From Phoronis australis (lineage: Eukaryota; Phoronida; Phoronidae), in NCBI GenBank assembly GCA_002633005.1, contig NMRA01000714.1, forward strand, positions 1-55,283: a stretch of DNA of 55,283 bases, in the 5' to 3' direction. The position numbers and the translations under genes are program-made. This document shows positions 12,920-22,046 of the stretch, piece by piece. How positions within the stretch are numbered: position 1 is the stretch's first letter; each line of letters starts with the position of its first letter. The notes beneath the pieces were generated by a model that ran no database searches, was not told where the DNA came from, and worked only from the letters and a program-made list of their open reading frames with translations.

Positions 12920-13155
12920 CGTTAGAACAGTTCAAACTTTTGTCAGCACACCACCATCTATTACTTGGTTGACAAAACCCCACAAAGAACCTCCTGATGC
13001 TCAAATACAGTGGTCTCTGATATTCAGAAGCGCACCATAGCCTCGTGGGGGGGGGGGGGCTGTAGTAATAGCCGAGATTACCCGACTCTGGAATCGAACC
13101 CACGACCCCCATAAAACCGGCAAGCGTGCTAACCATTCAGCTAATAGGCAATTTC
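12920..13155 (-). mobile_element. tRNA-derived SINE between THAP-gene exons
   Basis: On the minus strand an A box (TAGCTGAATGG, 13143-13133) and a B box (GGTTCGATTCC, 13100-13090) are 43 bp apart. A C-rich run and a unique body follow. The tRNA-like part does not close into a full cloverleaf by eye. This is a different SINE family from the one at 9930, judging by the body. The far end is approximate. Confidence 0.6.
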
Positions 13156-13670
13156 CCATTACCGATTAGCTAACAGAGGCTCATATGATTCACCGGAAGC
13201 ACATCTACAACAGGGCTATAGTACATGTATGTAGTTACTTCAGAGCTGGGCCGCCCATCGGCATGGGCGGTGTGCACCATAGGGGGCTGATGGTATTGTC
13301 ACCCCAAGTGCTGCTCTCCCCATAGTACCAGGTGTATATCTCCACTCTAATTTGGCTGAAGACAATGATTCTCAAAAATATGATACCCTAAATGATCCTT
13401 ACTGACTTCGCGTGACTTGACTTTGAGAACCATCAGCAAATGAAATTGCATTGGGTCAACATGATGCTCAACTAGCGCTGCTACACACACAAGACCAAGA
13501 ACAGTTGAATCAACAAATAGCCTACTGGGCAACATTCCAAAGAAATACCACCGGCAACACTCAGCAATTGTTGACCGCGAGAACTATGGTGATTGCGAAA
13601 AAAGATCGGTATAGTTCAAGCACTGAGAAAGCGTCATGGATATAAGCCATAAATTATGAAGATAACTTAC
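13156..13670. other. Intron-like interval where the transposase core is missing
   Basis: Between the THAP exon and the SINE there is about 0.5 kb without any domain-like frame. The open frame at 13347-13535 (minus) shows no transposase motif. A THAP transposase would need several hundred residues of catalytic domain here, and they are not visible in any frame I could read. Confidence 0.5.
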
Positions 13671-13912
13671 CTTTTCACAAGACCAGCTTCAAACTTCATG
13701 ATATGTTTGTCGTCGAAGCAGCCGTCCTCAAAGTGGTTGGAGCATATTTCGGCTCCCATGGCCGACTCGACAGTCATTTTACAATGACGAGCAGTGCACA
13801 CGAAAACGTGCCATTTCGCGGCCAGATGCTTGTCTTTGGGAAACCTAAATAGGGTCACGCCTTCCACCTGGCTGGTGTTAGCACAGTTGGTGCACACACA
13901 CCGATGTACCAT
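13671..13912 (-). CDS. THAP zinc-finger exon (probable transposase N-terminus)
   Basis: The ATG at 13912 opens 80 codons plus two bases and ends at a perfect donor (AAAAG|GTAAGT). Visible THAP landmarks are C-T-N-C (first zinc pair), F-R-F-P-K-D, a Trp about 34 residues in, and E-I-C-S-N-H-F-E-D (C-x2-H second pair), followed by the hydrophobic tail KFEAGLVKR. The AVPTIF-type end of the domain would lie in the next exon. THAP domains are sequence-specific DNA-binding C2CH fingers. In P-element-like and some Kolobok transposases they bind near the element ends, so this is probably the DNA-binding head of element C's transposase. The leader shares a 25-bp motif with the P2X7-ballast gene. Downstream catalytic exons are absent. 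Confidence 0.85.
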
Positions 13913-13977
13913 GTCTACATCACGCCAAGATTGAACGCTCCTTGTTCGTCTTCCACTGTTTTGTATGAGCGGTAAAC

Positions 13978-14025
13978 TGCATTGTGGGATATTGATCTAG
14001 TTTGTGTTCCCCAACACCATGTCAC
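13978..14025 (-). promoter_or_regulatory. Shared 25-bp leader motif and ZNF143-like site upstream of THAP gene
   Basis: Positions 14001-14025 (minus) match 9411-9435 at 24 of 25 bases, including GGTGTTGGGGAACACAAA. Just downstream, 13989-13978 (minus) reads TCCCACAATGCA, close to the core of the vertebrate ZNF143/THAP11 site. The shared motif is seen directly; the factor assignment is a guess from motif resemblance. Confidence 0.4.
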
Positions 14026-14164
14026 GGTGTCAAAGGTCAACTTTTCGCGGATTTTTTTTAATTTTCGCTTTTTGACGTAACTACAGACACAATAACATGA
14101 TAATTGGAAGAAGATATATCCAACTAACAATATCTTGAAAATATTATTACAATTTAACATACTT

Positions 14165-14187
14165 AGACCTTGCAATTTACACTTTAA
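14165..14187 (-). repeat. Right terminal inverted repeat of element C
   Basis: This is the reverse complement of TTAA plus AGTGTAAATTGCAAGGTCT at 9206-9228, identical at all 23 positions. Confidence 0.9.
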
Positions 14188-14212
14188 TGTCAAAAGTAGT
14201 TTCCTGTTAGTT

Positions 14213-14569
14213 TTAATACATTTCAACATCAGATTCGTCACTGCTACTCCAGCTTGATTCGGGCTTGCTTGTTTCGTCATAGCCCAATTCCTCTACCTCT
14301 TGATCTGCTTGGTTTTCTTGTAAAAGACCAGCACCTTCAAAAAGGACATCAAGAACGGCAGAACCACAAAACCATTCGGGAGTGTAGAATCCATCTTGTA
14401 CCTTCCAACCGTAGGTAAGAGGATCCAATCGTTTCCCCGGATTGGCCGAATCCACTTGACCCCAGAGCATGGCAACATAATGGGCTTGTTTGATCTTGTT
14501 CAATATTGTCTTTCGGCAAGGGAGAAGCTATGCATAGTCAATCTTCTTGGTGTTGGACATCGGCTTTTC
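14213..14569 (-). pseudogene. C-terminal fragment of an unnamed repeat-encoded protein (family B)
   Basis: On the minus strand an acceptor (AGTATTTATTTCAG, exon from 14569) is followed by SNTKKIDYA, an in-frame TAG, then LPCRKTILNKIKQAHYVAM, LWGQVDS, DPLTYGWKVQDGFYTPEW and an acidic tail ending DESDVEMY at 14213. The order (T-K-K-x-D, a leucine/proline start, a helix with an Ala-x-Trp-like end, then GW...DG...P.W) matches a protein type I remember recurring in repeat-rich invertebrate genomes. It has no functional name I can give. The internal stop suggests a small deletion where the conserved link should be. It belongs to element B: element C inserted about 25 bp past its stop codon. Confidence 0.5.
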
Positions 14570-15190
14570 CTGAAATAAATACTGAGAAAATTTTATGGAC
14601 GAGGGACCAATTGTCCAAGAGCTGACGAACAAAAACATAAAACCTCACCACCATTTACTGTTTTTAAGCATGACGTGAAACCGCCGGGGCCTTTTGGTTT
14701 AATACTATGAAAACATTTTGAAATTATTTTCGTTGCTTTTATAAACTATATTTTATCAATTACAATTATTACCTTGTTTATGTTTCCGGTCATCTCGTAT
14801 AATTTCAGCTATCTCGCTTCATTTGTATCTTTGACTCCTCCCATCACTAAATATGATGAGCGTCCCGTATGAGTCTTTCATCAGGATTTCCAGAGGCCTC
14901 ACTCTCCCTTTCTTATACAGTGCTGCTGTGACGTCACACCCTGTCATATGATTGCATGCAGACCAGACAATGCTGCAGCGAGACCCCTTGTTCCCGAAAC
15001 ACGTCGTTGTTTATATATTTATTTAAATAGCATTGGGACTCCACTGCGTGGCTGCTCACCAAATTAGGGGTGATTTGTATTTTTATCACGGAGGACATTA
15101 TTTCGGCCATCGAAAAATGACTTCGCGAAACTAAAACACTTTACACTACGCTGAATTTCGACATCATGTGGAATTTCTTCAAAAACTTAC
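14570..15190. other. Non-coding interior of family B
   Basis: It lies between two minus-strand exon remnants and is probably an intron of the decayed B gene. No frame with recognisable features is visible. Confidence 0.4.
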
Positions 15191-15440
15191 CACTTAACGA
15201 ATTAACTGTCTTACATCTTCACACCCGTCTGCTTTTCGCTTCTTGTCACCATTAGAGTAAACACAGGTTTTAGTAAACGAAAGTTTTCTATAATTAGTTT
15301 TTGTTCCTGCGGTCCCATTTTTGCAGTTAACTTATTAAATACACCACTTTTGTCACCAATTGAGAATATATGCATTTCGATTTCCGTTGTGCAATTTTTA
15401 ACATCTTGTTGTCCAGTTGTTTGGGTTTCCCACCCGAGTA
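15191..15440 (-). pseudogene. Upstream exon remnant of the family B gene
   Basis: Minus-strand frames run through KSGVFNKLTAKMGPQEQK in one phase. A second phase reads CVYSNGDKKRKADGCEDV and ends near a donor (GTG|GTAAGTTT, exon end 15191). The paired Cys and basic stretch look like the N-terminal zinc-type segment of the same sort of repeat protein whose tail lies at 14213-14569. Frames are broken and no start codon can be chosen. Support is positional and by resemblance only. Confidence 0.25.
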
Positions 15441-15579
15441 CTTGAACTAGCAAGGGGAAGCTGCATGGACAGTTGTAGCTCCATTTTCAAGGTCCTTTCT
15501 GGGTTTCTGGCCGACTATTTCCAGAGTAAAATTTGTCTTTCACGGGTGTTCAGTGCAGCACGATTGTTGGTTTTAACTC

Positions 15580-16560
15580 AGTTCAAGCGGATACCTTGAA
15601 AATCTAACTGTCTCAAAAATGGCATACCGTGGTTGACATTTTTGAGGGTTTCTGCCAGGCACAATCCAGAGTGTATTTTGTCTGCCGGTCATAGGGAATT
15701 TAGTGATCTGTGACACGTATTGAATCTCGTGTAATTGGTTTTTCGTGGAACCTCGAATGTATGTGCTAGCTCATTTTGGGGGGTCTTTTTAGTTTCTGCC
15801 GGACCCATTCCAGAGTGCAGTTTGTCTGTCATGGGTCATTCAGTGTTCAGTGCGGTACTATTGTTCGGTTGGCACCTCGAAAAACTAGTTTAGCACAATT
15901 TTTTATGGCATACCGTGGCTGGGATTTTTGGATGTTTTCGGCAGGCACAACCCAAAGCGTATTTTGTCTGTCCGATAGGGGTTTTCATGATCTGTGACAT
16001 GTATTGAATCCGGGAATTGGTTTTGTGTGGTATCTCGAATGTATGTGCTAGCTCATTTTTGGAGGGGGGTACTTTTTGGGTTCCGTGTGCCGGACCCATT
16101 CCAGAGTGCAATTTGTCTGTCATGGGTCATTCGGAGTTCAGTGCGGTACTATTGTTCATTTAAAATCAGTTTTGGCCGGTACCTCGAAAATCTAGTCTAG
16201 CTCAAATTTTTGATAGCATACCATGGTTGAAATGTTTTGGGGGTTTCTGCCGGGCATAAGTCAGAGTGTATTTTGTCTGTCATAGGGTTTTAGTGATCTG
16301 TGACATGTATTGAATCATATGGAATTGGTTTTGTGTGGTGTCTCGAATTTATGTGCTAGCTCATTTTTGGGAAGGTCCTTTTTTGGTTTCTGCCGGACCC
16401 ATTCCGCAGAGTGCAATTTGTCTGTCATGGGTCATTCGGTGTTCCGTGCGGTACTATTGTTCGTTTTAAATCAGTTTTGGCCGGTACCTCGAATATTTAG
16501 TCTAGCTCATTTTCTGGGTCCTTTGTAAGGCCCCCAGGAATCACACCCAGAGTGCAGAAG
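15580..16560 (+). repeat. Right subterminal tandem array of family B
   Basis: About three copies of a roughly 300-bp dimeric unit lie in plus orientation. TGCTAGCTCATTTT and TCTAGCTCAAATTT alternate at spacings of about 147-156 bp, giving true half-units of about 150 bp. Each half carries TTTCTGCCGG or TTTCTGCCAGG, CAGAGTG and TTTGTCTGTCAT. It is the inverted counterpart of 7690-8480 and continues outward with shared unique sequence to about 16640. Confidence 0.9.
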
Positions 16561-16640
16561 GCAACGGCAGACGTCCATTTCTGTACATACATGTACTGAG
16601 GTGGACTCTAAATGCTCCCGTGGTCAGATGTTGGTACCTC

Positions 16641-17656
16641 ATTCATCCATGCTAAGTGCTCTGGGCTGCCGATCTATCAGGCCCCTGTGGTCATGAATAC
16701 AGCAAATTGAATCCTCACCCTAATTCCTTCATTCAATTAATAATTTGACATTTCAATGTTTCGGTTTCCCGCTAACGACATGCTTTATAACCAACGATTT
16801 GATCTTTGTTACCCATTTCTTACTTGGTTTCGTATCAGTCTCCCAGCACGTGACGTGTAGGCCTACAAGATATGTGTGTAACAATGAAGTCTGACCTATT
16901 TACATACAAAAGTAGGTCAAATGGTCTCTCGCAAACAACGGTACTTAGCTGGGAATGGTACGTTTTTATGATAATTAAGTTAATTATGCACTCCAAAATC
17001 AGTTGACATTGCGAGTGAATGTTGAAATAGCGAACATATTTAAGGCTTGTATAGGTTATGTGTAACGAAAACAAGCTTTTACCGAATAATTAAGCGAAGA
17101 CTTTGAGATTTTCACTTGTCCCAGTGTATCGGCTTTTTCTCGGCTTCGGCAACTCGACTTCATTTGAACTTAGGAACACGAGTTCTCGAAAACGGCGCAG
17201 TGGATTTCGCTGAAGCTTTCCAAATTTAATATTTAGCCATCAGTCTCAAACATGCTGTTAGGATTTTTTATATAAAGTCCTATTTTTGCGTAATGTAACA
17301 AAGACGAATACGACTTCCGTTTTTACAAAGATACCTTACGTTTTGCGAATTCATTTGTCATAGAAACCAAACGAAAAGACTAATCGAAAATTCCTAACAG
17401 CGTTTTTGAGGTAACTGGTGAAGTTTTCATTATAAAAAGTTTCATTAAAATCGACCCAGGGGGTTATTTTGCTATGAATGTACCTTTCTTAAAATAAAAT
17501 TTTGACTTAAAAAAAATCTAACGTAAAAATAATAATGGTAAATTAATACAAAATGTATTTTCATATTCCCTAATCTTTTTTCTTTCATAAAATATATACT
17601 TCTACTTGTTGACAAAGCTACGTTTTTTGATATACGAGTTAGAATAGAGGCCACTA
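16641..17656. other. Right end segment of family B
   Basis: One kilobase of AT-rich sequence between the subterminal array and the right TIR, without a supportable exon. It has no counterpart at the left end, where only about 0.4 kb separates TIR and array. Confidence 0.45.
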
Positions 17657-17679
17657 AATAAGGTTGGAGATAACCTTAA
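17657..17679 (-). repeat. Right terminal inverted repeat of family B
   Basis: AATAAGGTTGGAGATAACC followed by TTAA, the exact reverse complement of 7266-7288. Confidence 0.9.
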
Positions 17680-18144
17680 GTGCACGTTTTCAAGTGCGTT
17701 TATATGACCTACTACATGCTGCAAAAACAAAAGACCCTAACAGCAATAGCCTGGCTAGGGCCCTCAAAGGGTAAACCATGCACGGATACTGAGTTGTCAA
17801 GTGTTCTCTTAAATTTTCTCTGTTATCCATATTCGCAGTCTTTTTTCTCGACTGTCCGCGGCCCCACGCCTATGTCGGATGCCACGGTTTAATCGTGACC
17901 CCTGCAAGTGCCCGGTCTCCCCGCTTCTTCTGTAATTAAAATCTTTCAAAACTTTCTTTGAATTAAGCAATTGTTTATTTACTTAAAATTTTCAAGCAAC
18001 GGCACAATGTAACATTGGAAATAGTTTTTCCGTGTTGGCGTAGGAATTTTCTTTAGCATAGCAGTATACCTTGCTTTGTACTCAATATAGATGTCGGGCC
18101 AGTCGGTGTAGTGTCATGACGCACCCAGTCCAGCTGAAAATTGA

Positions 18145-18169
18145 CCGTCGGACGACCATCGTCTGACGG
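18145..18169. repeat. 11-bp-stem hairpin
   Basis: CCGTCGGACGA and TCGTCTGACGG pair at 10 of 11 positions around a CCA loop. It is not followed by a U-run. Function unknown. Confidence 0.55.
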
Positions 18170-18615
18170 TTGGAGGCCAGCTGCTTGGGCTGCTTGGTCA
18201 TGTACGTAATCCTTTAATGACACCCCACTATGCCATAAAACTACGTGCCTGTCAACTGTTGGTAAAAAAATAAAGTTTATTCAAAAAAATTACCTGCTTA
18301 ACCAAATTTCTCGCGAAAAACCAAGCATTTCAGAACTTTGAATTTTCTTTCTAGGCCAGAAAATAAAGGTTTTGTTAATATAAAAATTTACCACCTTGTG
18401 TACGAGGAGAGCGTAAGAATTTACAAAGGGTATGTTGTGATTCGCCTCAATGAGGCAACTTATAATTTCCAATTAAAAGGCCAAAGTATACCATAATCAA
18501 ATTATTTTAATAAAACGCAAGACCCACAATATAACATATTATACAATAAGGATAATATATATTGTTACAACGAATAGCAATTGAGAACTTGTTTTTAAGC
18601 GTAGGTATACATTAA

Positions 18616-18675
18616 CCTGGTTCCCGGGCCTCACAAGCTGACGTCAGGGATGGCTTGTGAAGGCCCAGGTACAGG
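18616..18675. repeat. GC-rich imperfect hairpin beginning at TTAA
   Basis: CCTGGTTCCCGGGCC and CTCACAAGC pair with GCTTGTGAAGGCCC and AGGTACAGG around a TGACGTCAGGGATG loop. The left arm directly follows TTAA (18612-18615), so it could be the terminus of yet another TTAA-type element. No matching far end was found. Confidence 0.45.
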
Positions 18676-18990
18676 GCACTAGAACGATGGTTTTCATTGG
18701 CTGTCAGCTGGCAATTTTTAACCAGGAAATTTGCTCTGCGTATGCTGACATCAGGTCTTATGTTATCAGATCGCTAGGTGTCGCGAGAGTAAAAGTTATT
18801 TTTGTTTGCGTTTGCGGTCGAACTCTCTGGTGAGGTAGCTGTTTATATTGTTATTTTACCAACAAACTCAGCTGAAATTATCGATTCCTTATTATGAAAA
18901 AAATCTGAATTAACAATGGCTTCACTCTTTTCACTTGGCCTTTTCAGTTTCAGTATTTGAACGCTTTATATGAATTGAAAACGTCTCTTG

Positions 18991-19179
18991 CAGGGGCGGA
19001 TCCAGGATTTTGAGTTCGGGGGAGAGGGCAGCGGCAAGGGCAGAGTATTTTGGCTGTCAGACATTCACACTCCCAAACTGCCAAATGGAATCTGGGAGAA
19101 TTTTACGCAGGGCCATGGCCCCCTTGCTGCCCCANNNNNNGCCCCCCCCCCCCCCCCCCCCCATTAAATCCGTCACTGT
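18991..19179. mobile_element. hAT-like MITE with CAGNGGCGGA ends
   Basis: It begins CAGGGGCGGATCC and ends ATCCGTCACTG, so both ends read CAGNGNCGGAT inwards. The interior shares the CATGGCCCCCTTGC block with 8640-8745. It holds a poly-C run and a six-base assembly gap (19135-19140). No matching 8-bp target duplication is visible, so boundary or family remains uncertain. Confidence 0.6.
19135..19140. other. Assembly gap (six N)
   Basis: Six undetermined bases sit next to a run of about 20 C. The true length of the homopolymer is therefore unknown, and frames crossing it should be ignored. Confidence 0.99.
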
Positions 19180-19568
19180 ACAGTGTTATAGTAGACACAG
19201 TATATTCACCCCTAGAACACCACAATTTTCGACCCTTCAGGTAGCCACAATTCTTGAGCTACACCCCTCCCCACGTTGCCATAATTTTTTCTTCCTATTT
19301 CCCCGGCCTCTTTGAGGTGGGACCCCGCACAACTTGAGGGTCCTAAGCCATCAGATCATCTTGGGTATATTCGGAGCATTAAATTTCTCCTTTAAGGTGA
19401 ATTTAACCTGCGTGACTTTCAAACTTAGTGGAGAATGATTGGCCATAATGACCAAAAGTTCGAGCATGCACTGAAAACAATTACTTCCAAGGGCATCCAG
19501 ACCACCTCGGGTGTTTTCAAATTTCACCTAATAGGTGAAAGCTTCCTGCATGTGTGCGGACTTCATTA

Positions 19569-19652
19569 CTCTGAGCGTGTAAGCTCAGAGTACTGTTGTT
19601 CCTGGGTTTTCTTCAATTTTATTCTTATTACTCTGCGCGTGTAAGCGCATAG
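19569..19652 (+). repeat. Duplicated 5' hairpin of the Helentron-like element
   Basis: CTCTGAGC-GTGTAA-GCTCAGAG (19569-19590) is a perfect 8-bp stem. The next copy 62 bp later, CTCTGCGC-GTGTAA-GCGCATAG (19631-19652), keeps the loop. Both are followed by TACTGTTGTTCCTGGGTTTT. The duplication may reflect stepwise re-initiation at the 5' end. Confidence 0.7.
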
Positions 19653-20860
19653 TACTGTTGTTCCTGGGTTTTCTTCAATTTTATTCTTATTATTGTTATT
19701 ATTCCTATTCTTCTTATTCTTCTTATTCTTCTTCCCACCAACTTTGAGGCTTAATAACTCCAAATTGGGTGCAGGTACCGTCTTTAAATTCAGCATATGA
19801 CTTTTGACAGTACATAAATTTTGATTGGTTATATAATCATATTCCATATTGCACCGGAAGAGGTCGTTTGGTGCAAAGGTCATATAATATTCAAAATGCT
19901 CATTTTCCTTCAGTTTTAAAGCTATCTTTTTCAAATTCGGTGCACAGGTACAAGTCAACATGACAATTTAAAAACTTACTTTTCTAAGTAATCGGATCAT
20001 CCAATCAGGTTTAATAGGTCAAAGGTCATTAGGTGCAAACTAAAATTTTGAGCTAGACACTTCAAATTGACAGGTCGGATTGCCACAGGTAAATCAAATC
20101 GGAATCCAAAGTTTCAGGTCATTTAGTGCAAACATGGGATCATTAGGTGCATTTTTCTTCTGAAAATTTGACCTTTTCAATCATCAAGTTTTCTGATGTG
20201 TCAACCGTTAGACAACTAAGATTCTCAGGGTTAAACACATTTTCCATGGGCTTTGCAATAATTCCCCTAAAGATGCTTAAAATGCACCGGATAAGGTCAA
20301 TTAGTGCAAAGGTCATGTAACGTTCAAAATGTTATATCTCTTACGTTTTTCAAGAAATTATTTCAGCACACTGAGGTACATGTATGTCAACATGCCAATT
20401 GAATACCCTACTTTACTTCGCAATAGGCCTAACCAATCAGAAAAAATAGGTCAAAGGTGATTGAGTGCAAACTAAAATTTTGAGCTAGAGACTTCAGAAT
20501 TACGTTTACTAAGTGCGATTGAGTTTGAATTCTAAATTTTCAGGTCATTTGGTGCACCCATGGGGTCATTAGGTGCATTTTTCTTCTGAAAGTTTGACCA
20601 ATTCATTCATCTTGTATTCTGAAGTGCTTAAAGTAAAACATCTGTGATTATTAGCATTAACCACACTTTTAATCGAGTTAACAATTACTCCCTCATCGGG
20701 GCTCATAATGCACCGGAAGAGGACAATTAGTGGAATGGTCATCAAAAAATTAATATCTAATTTCTCCTACAATTTTAAAGAATTCCTTTTCATATTGGTA
20801 AACGGGTTGCTGTCAGTAACTTCCCATAATAATTCCAGTAATACGCACGCGCAGAGTCCG

Positions 20861-20892
20861 TTATTGTCACGCCGTGACAATAATCTTTCTAG
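20861..20892 (+). repeat. 3' hairpin plus CTAG of unit 1
   Basis: TTATTGTCACG-C-CGTGACAATAA followed by TCTTT and CTAG. This is the putative Helitron-type 3' terminus at the junction with unit 2. Confidence 0.65.
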
Positions 20893-22046
20893 TTCTTATT
20901 CTTATTCTTCTTCCGACCAACTTTGAGGCTTAATAACTCCAAATTGGGTGCAGGTACGGTCTTTAAATTCAGCATATGAGTTATGACAGTATATAAATTT
21001 TGATTGGTAATATAATCATATTCCATATTGCACCGGAAGAGGTCGTTTGGTGCAAAGGTCATATAATTTTCAAAATGCTACTCCTCCTTCAGTTTTGAAG
21101 CTATCTTTTTCAAATTCGGTGCACTGGTATATGTCAACATGGCAATTTGAAAACTTACTTTTCTAAGTAATCGGGTCATCCAATCAGGTGAAACAGGTCA
21201 AAGGTCATTAGTTGCAAACTAAAATTTTGAGCTAGACATTTCAAATTGACAGGTCTGATTGCCACAAGTAAATCAAATCGGAATCCAAAGTTTCAGGTTA
21301 TTTAGTGCAAACATGGGGTCATTAGGTGCATTTATCTTCTGAAAATTTTATCTTTACAATCAGTAAGTATTCTGATGTGTCAACCGTTAGACAACTGTGA
21401 TTCTCAACGTTAAACACATTTTCCATGGGCTTTGCAATAATTCTCCTAAAGATGCTTAAAATGCACCGGATAAGGTCAATTAGTGCAAAGGTCATGTAAC
21501 GTTCAAAATGTTATATCTCTTACGTTTTTCAAGGAATTCTTTTCAATTTCAGCACACTGGTGTGAGTCAACATGCCAAAAGAATACCCTACTTTACTTCG
21601 CAATAGGCCTAACCAATCAGATAAAATAGGTCAAAGGTCATCGAGTGCAAACTAAAATTTTGAGCTAGAGACTTCAGAATTACATATCTGTTTACTAAGT
21701 GCGATTGAGTATGATTTCTTAATTTTCAGGTCATTTGGTGCACCCATGGGGTCATTAGGTGCATTTTTCTTCTGAAAGTTTGATCACTTCATTCATCTTG
21801 TATTCTGAAGTGTTTAAGGTAAAACATCTGTGATTATTAGCATTAACCACACTTTTAATCAAGTTAACAATTACTCCCTCATCGGGGCTCATAATGCACC
21901 GGAAGAGGTCAATTAGTGGAAAGGTCATCAAAAAGTTAATACGTAATTTCTCCTACAATGTTAAAGAATTCCTTTTCATATTGGTAAACGGGTTGCTTTC
22001 AGTAACTTCCCATAATAGTTCCAGTAATACGCACGCGCAGAGTCCG

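Larger units (their letters stand above)
9206..14187. mobile_element. TTAA-flanked element C with P2X7-ballast and THAP genes
   Basis: TTAA then AGTGTAAATTGCAAGGTCT (9206-9228) is repeated exactly in inverted orientation at 14165-14187, giving 19-bp TIRs with TTAA target duplication. The 5.0-kb interior carries two genes reading inward from the two ends: a P2X7-ballast-domain protein on plus and a THAP-domain protein on minus. A second shared inverted motif of 25 bp (9411-9435 and 14001-14025, 24 identical) lies just upstream of both start codons. THAP domains occur in P-element and some Kolobok transposases, and Kolobok duplicates TTAA, so a Kolobok-type element is the best guess. The THAP gene has no visible catalytic core, so this copy is probably non-autonomous. 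It is nested in element B, interrupting it just beyond the stop codon of a decayed B exon. Confidence 0.85.
7266..17679. mobile_element. 10.4-kb TTAA-flanked element, family B
   Basis: The left end reads TTAA then GGTTATCTCCAACCTTATT (7266-7288). The exact reverse complement ends at 17679, giving perfect 19-bp terminal inverted repeats with TTAA on both sides. Beyond them the sequences diverge. Further in, an inverted pair of tandem arrays (about 7690-8480 and 15580-16640) forms long subterminal repeats. Decayed minus-strand exons lie at 14213-14569 and 15191-15440. Element C (9206-14187) sits inside, so without it B would be about 5.4 kb. TTAA duplication fits Kolobok or piggyBac-like transposons; no transposase core is visible to decide. 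The TIR match, TTAA on both sides and internal symmetry make the element itself well supported. Confidence 0.85.
17680..18990. other. Spacer right of family B with two hairpins
   Basis: No supportable exon. It contains the two hairpins listed separately (18145-18169 and 18616-18675). The remainder is AT-rich, with short unremarkable frames. Confidence 0.45.

Noticed and set aside
19010-19315. 101-codon frame with a poly-Pro core
   Set aside because: It crosses the six-N gap and a poly-C run inside a hAT-like MITE.
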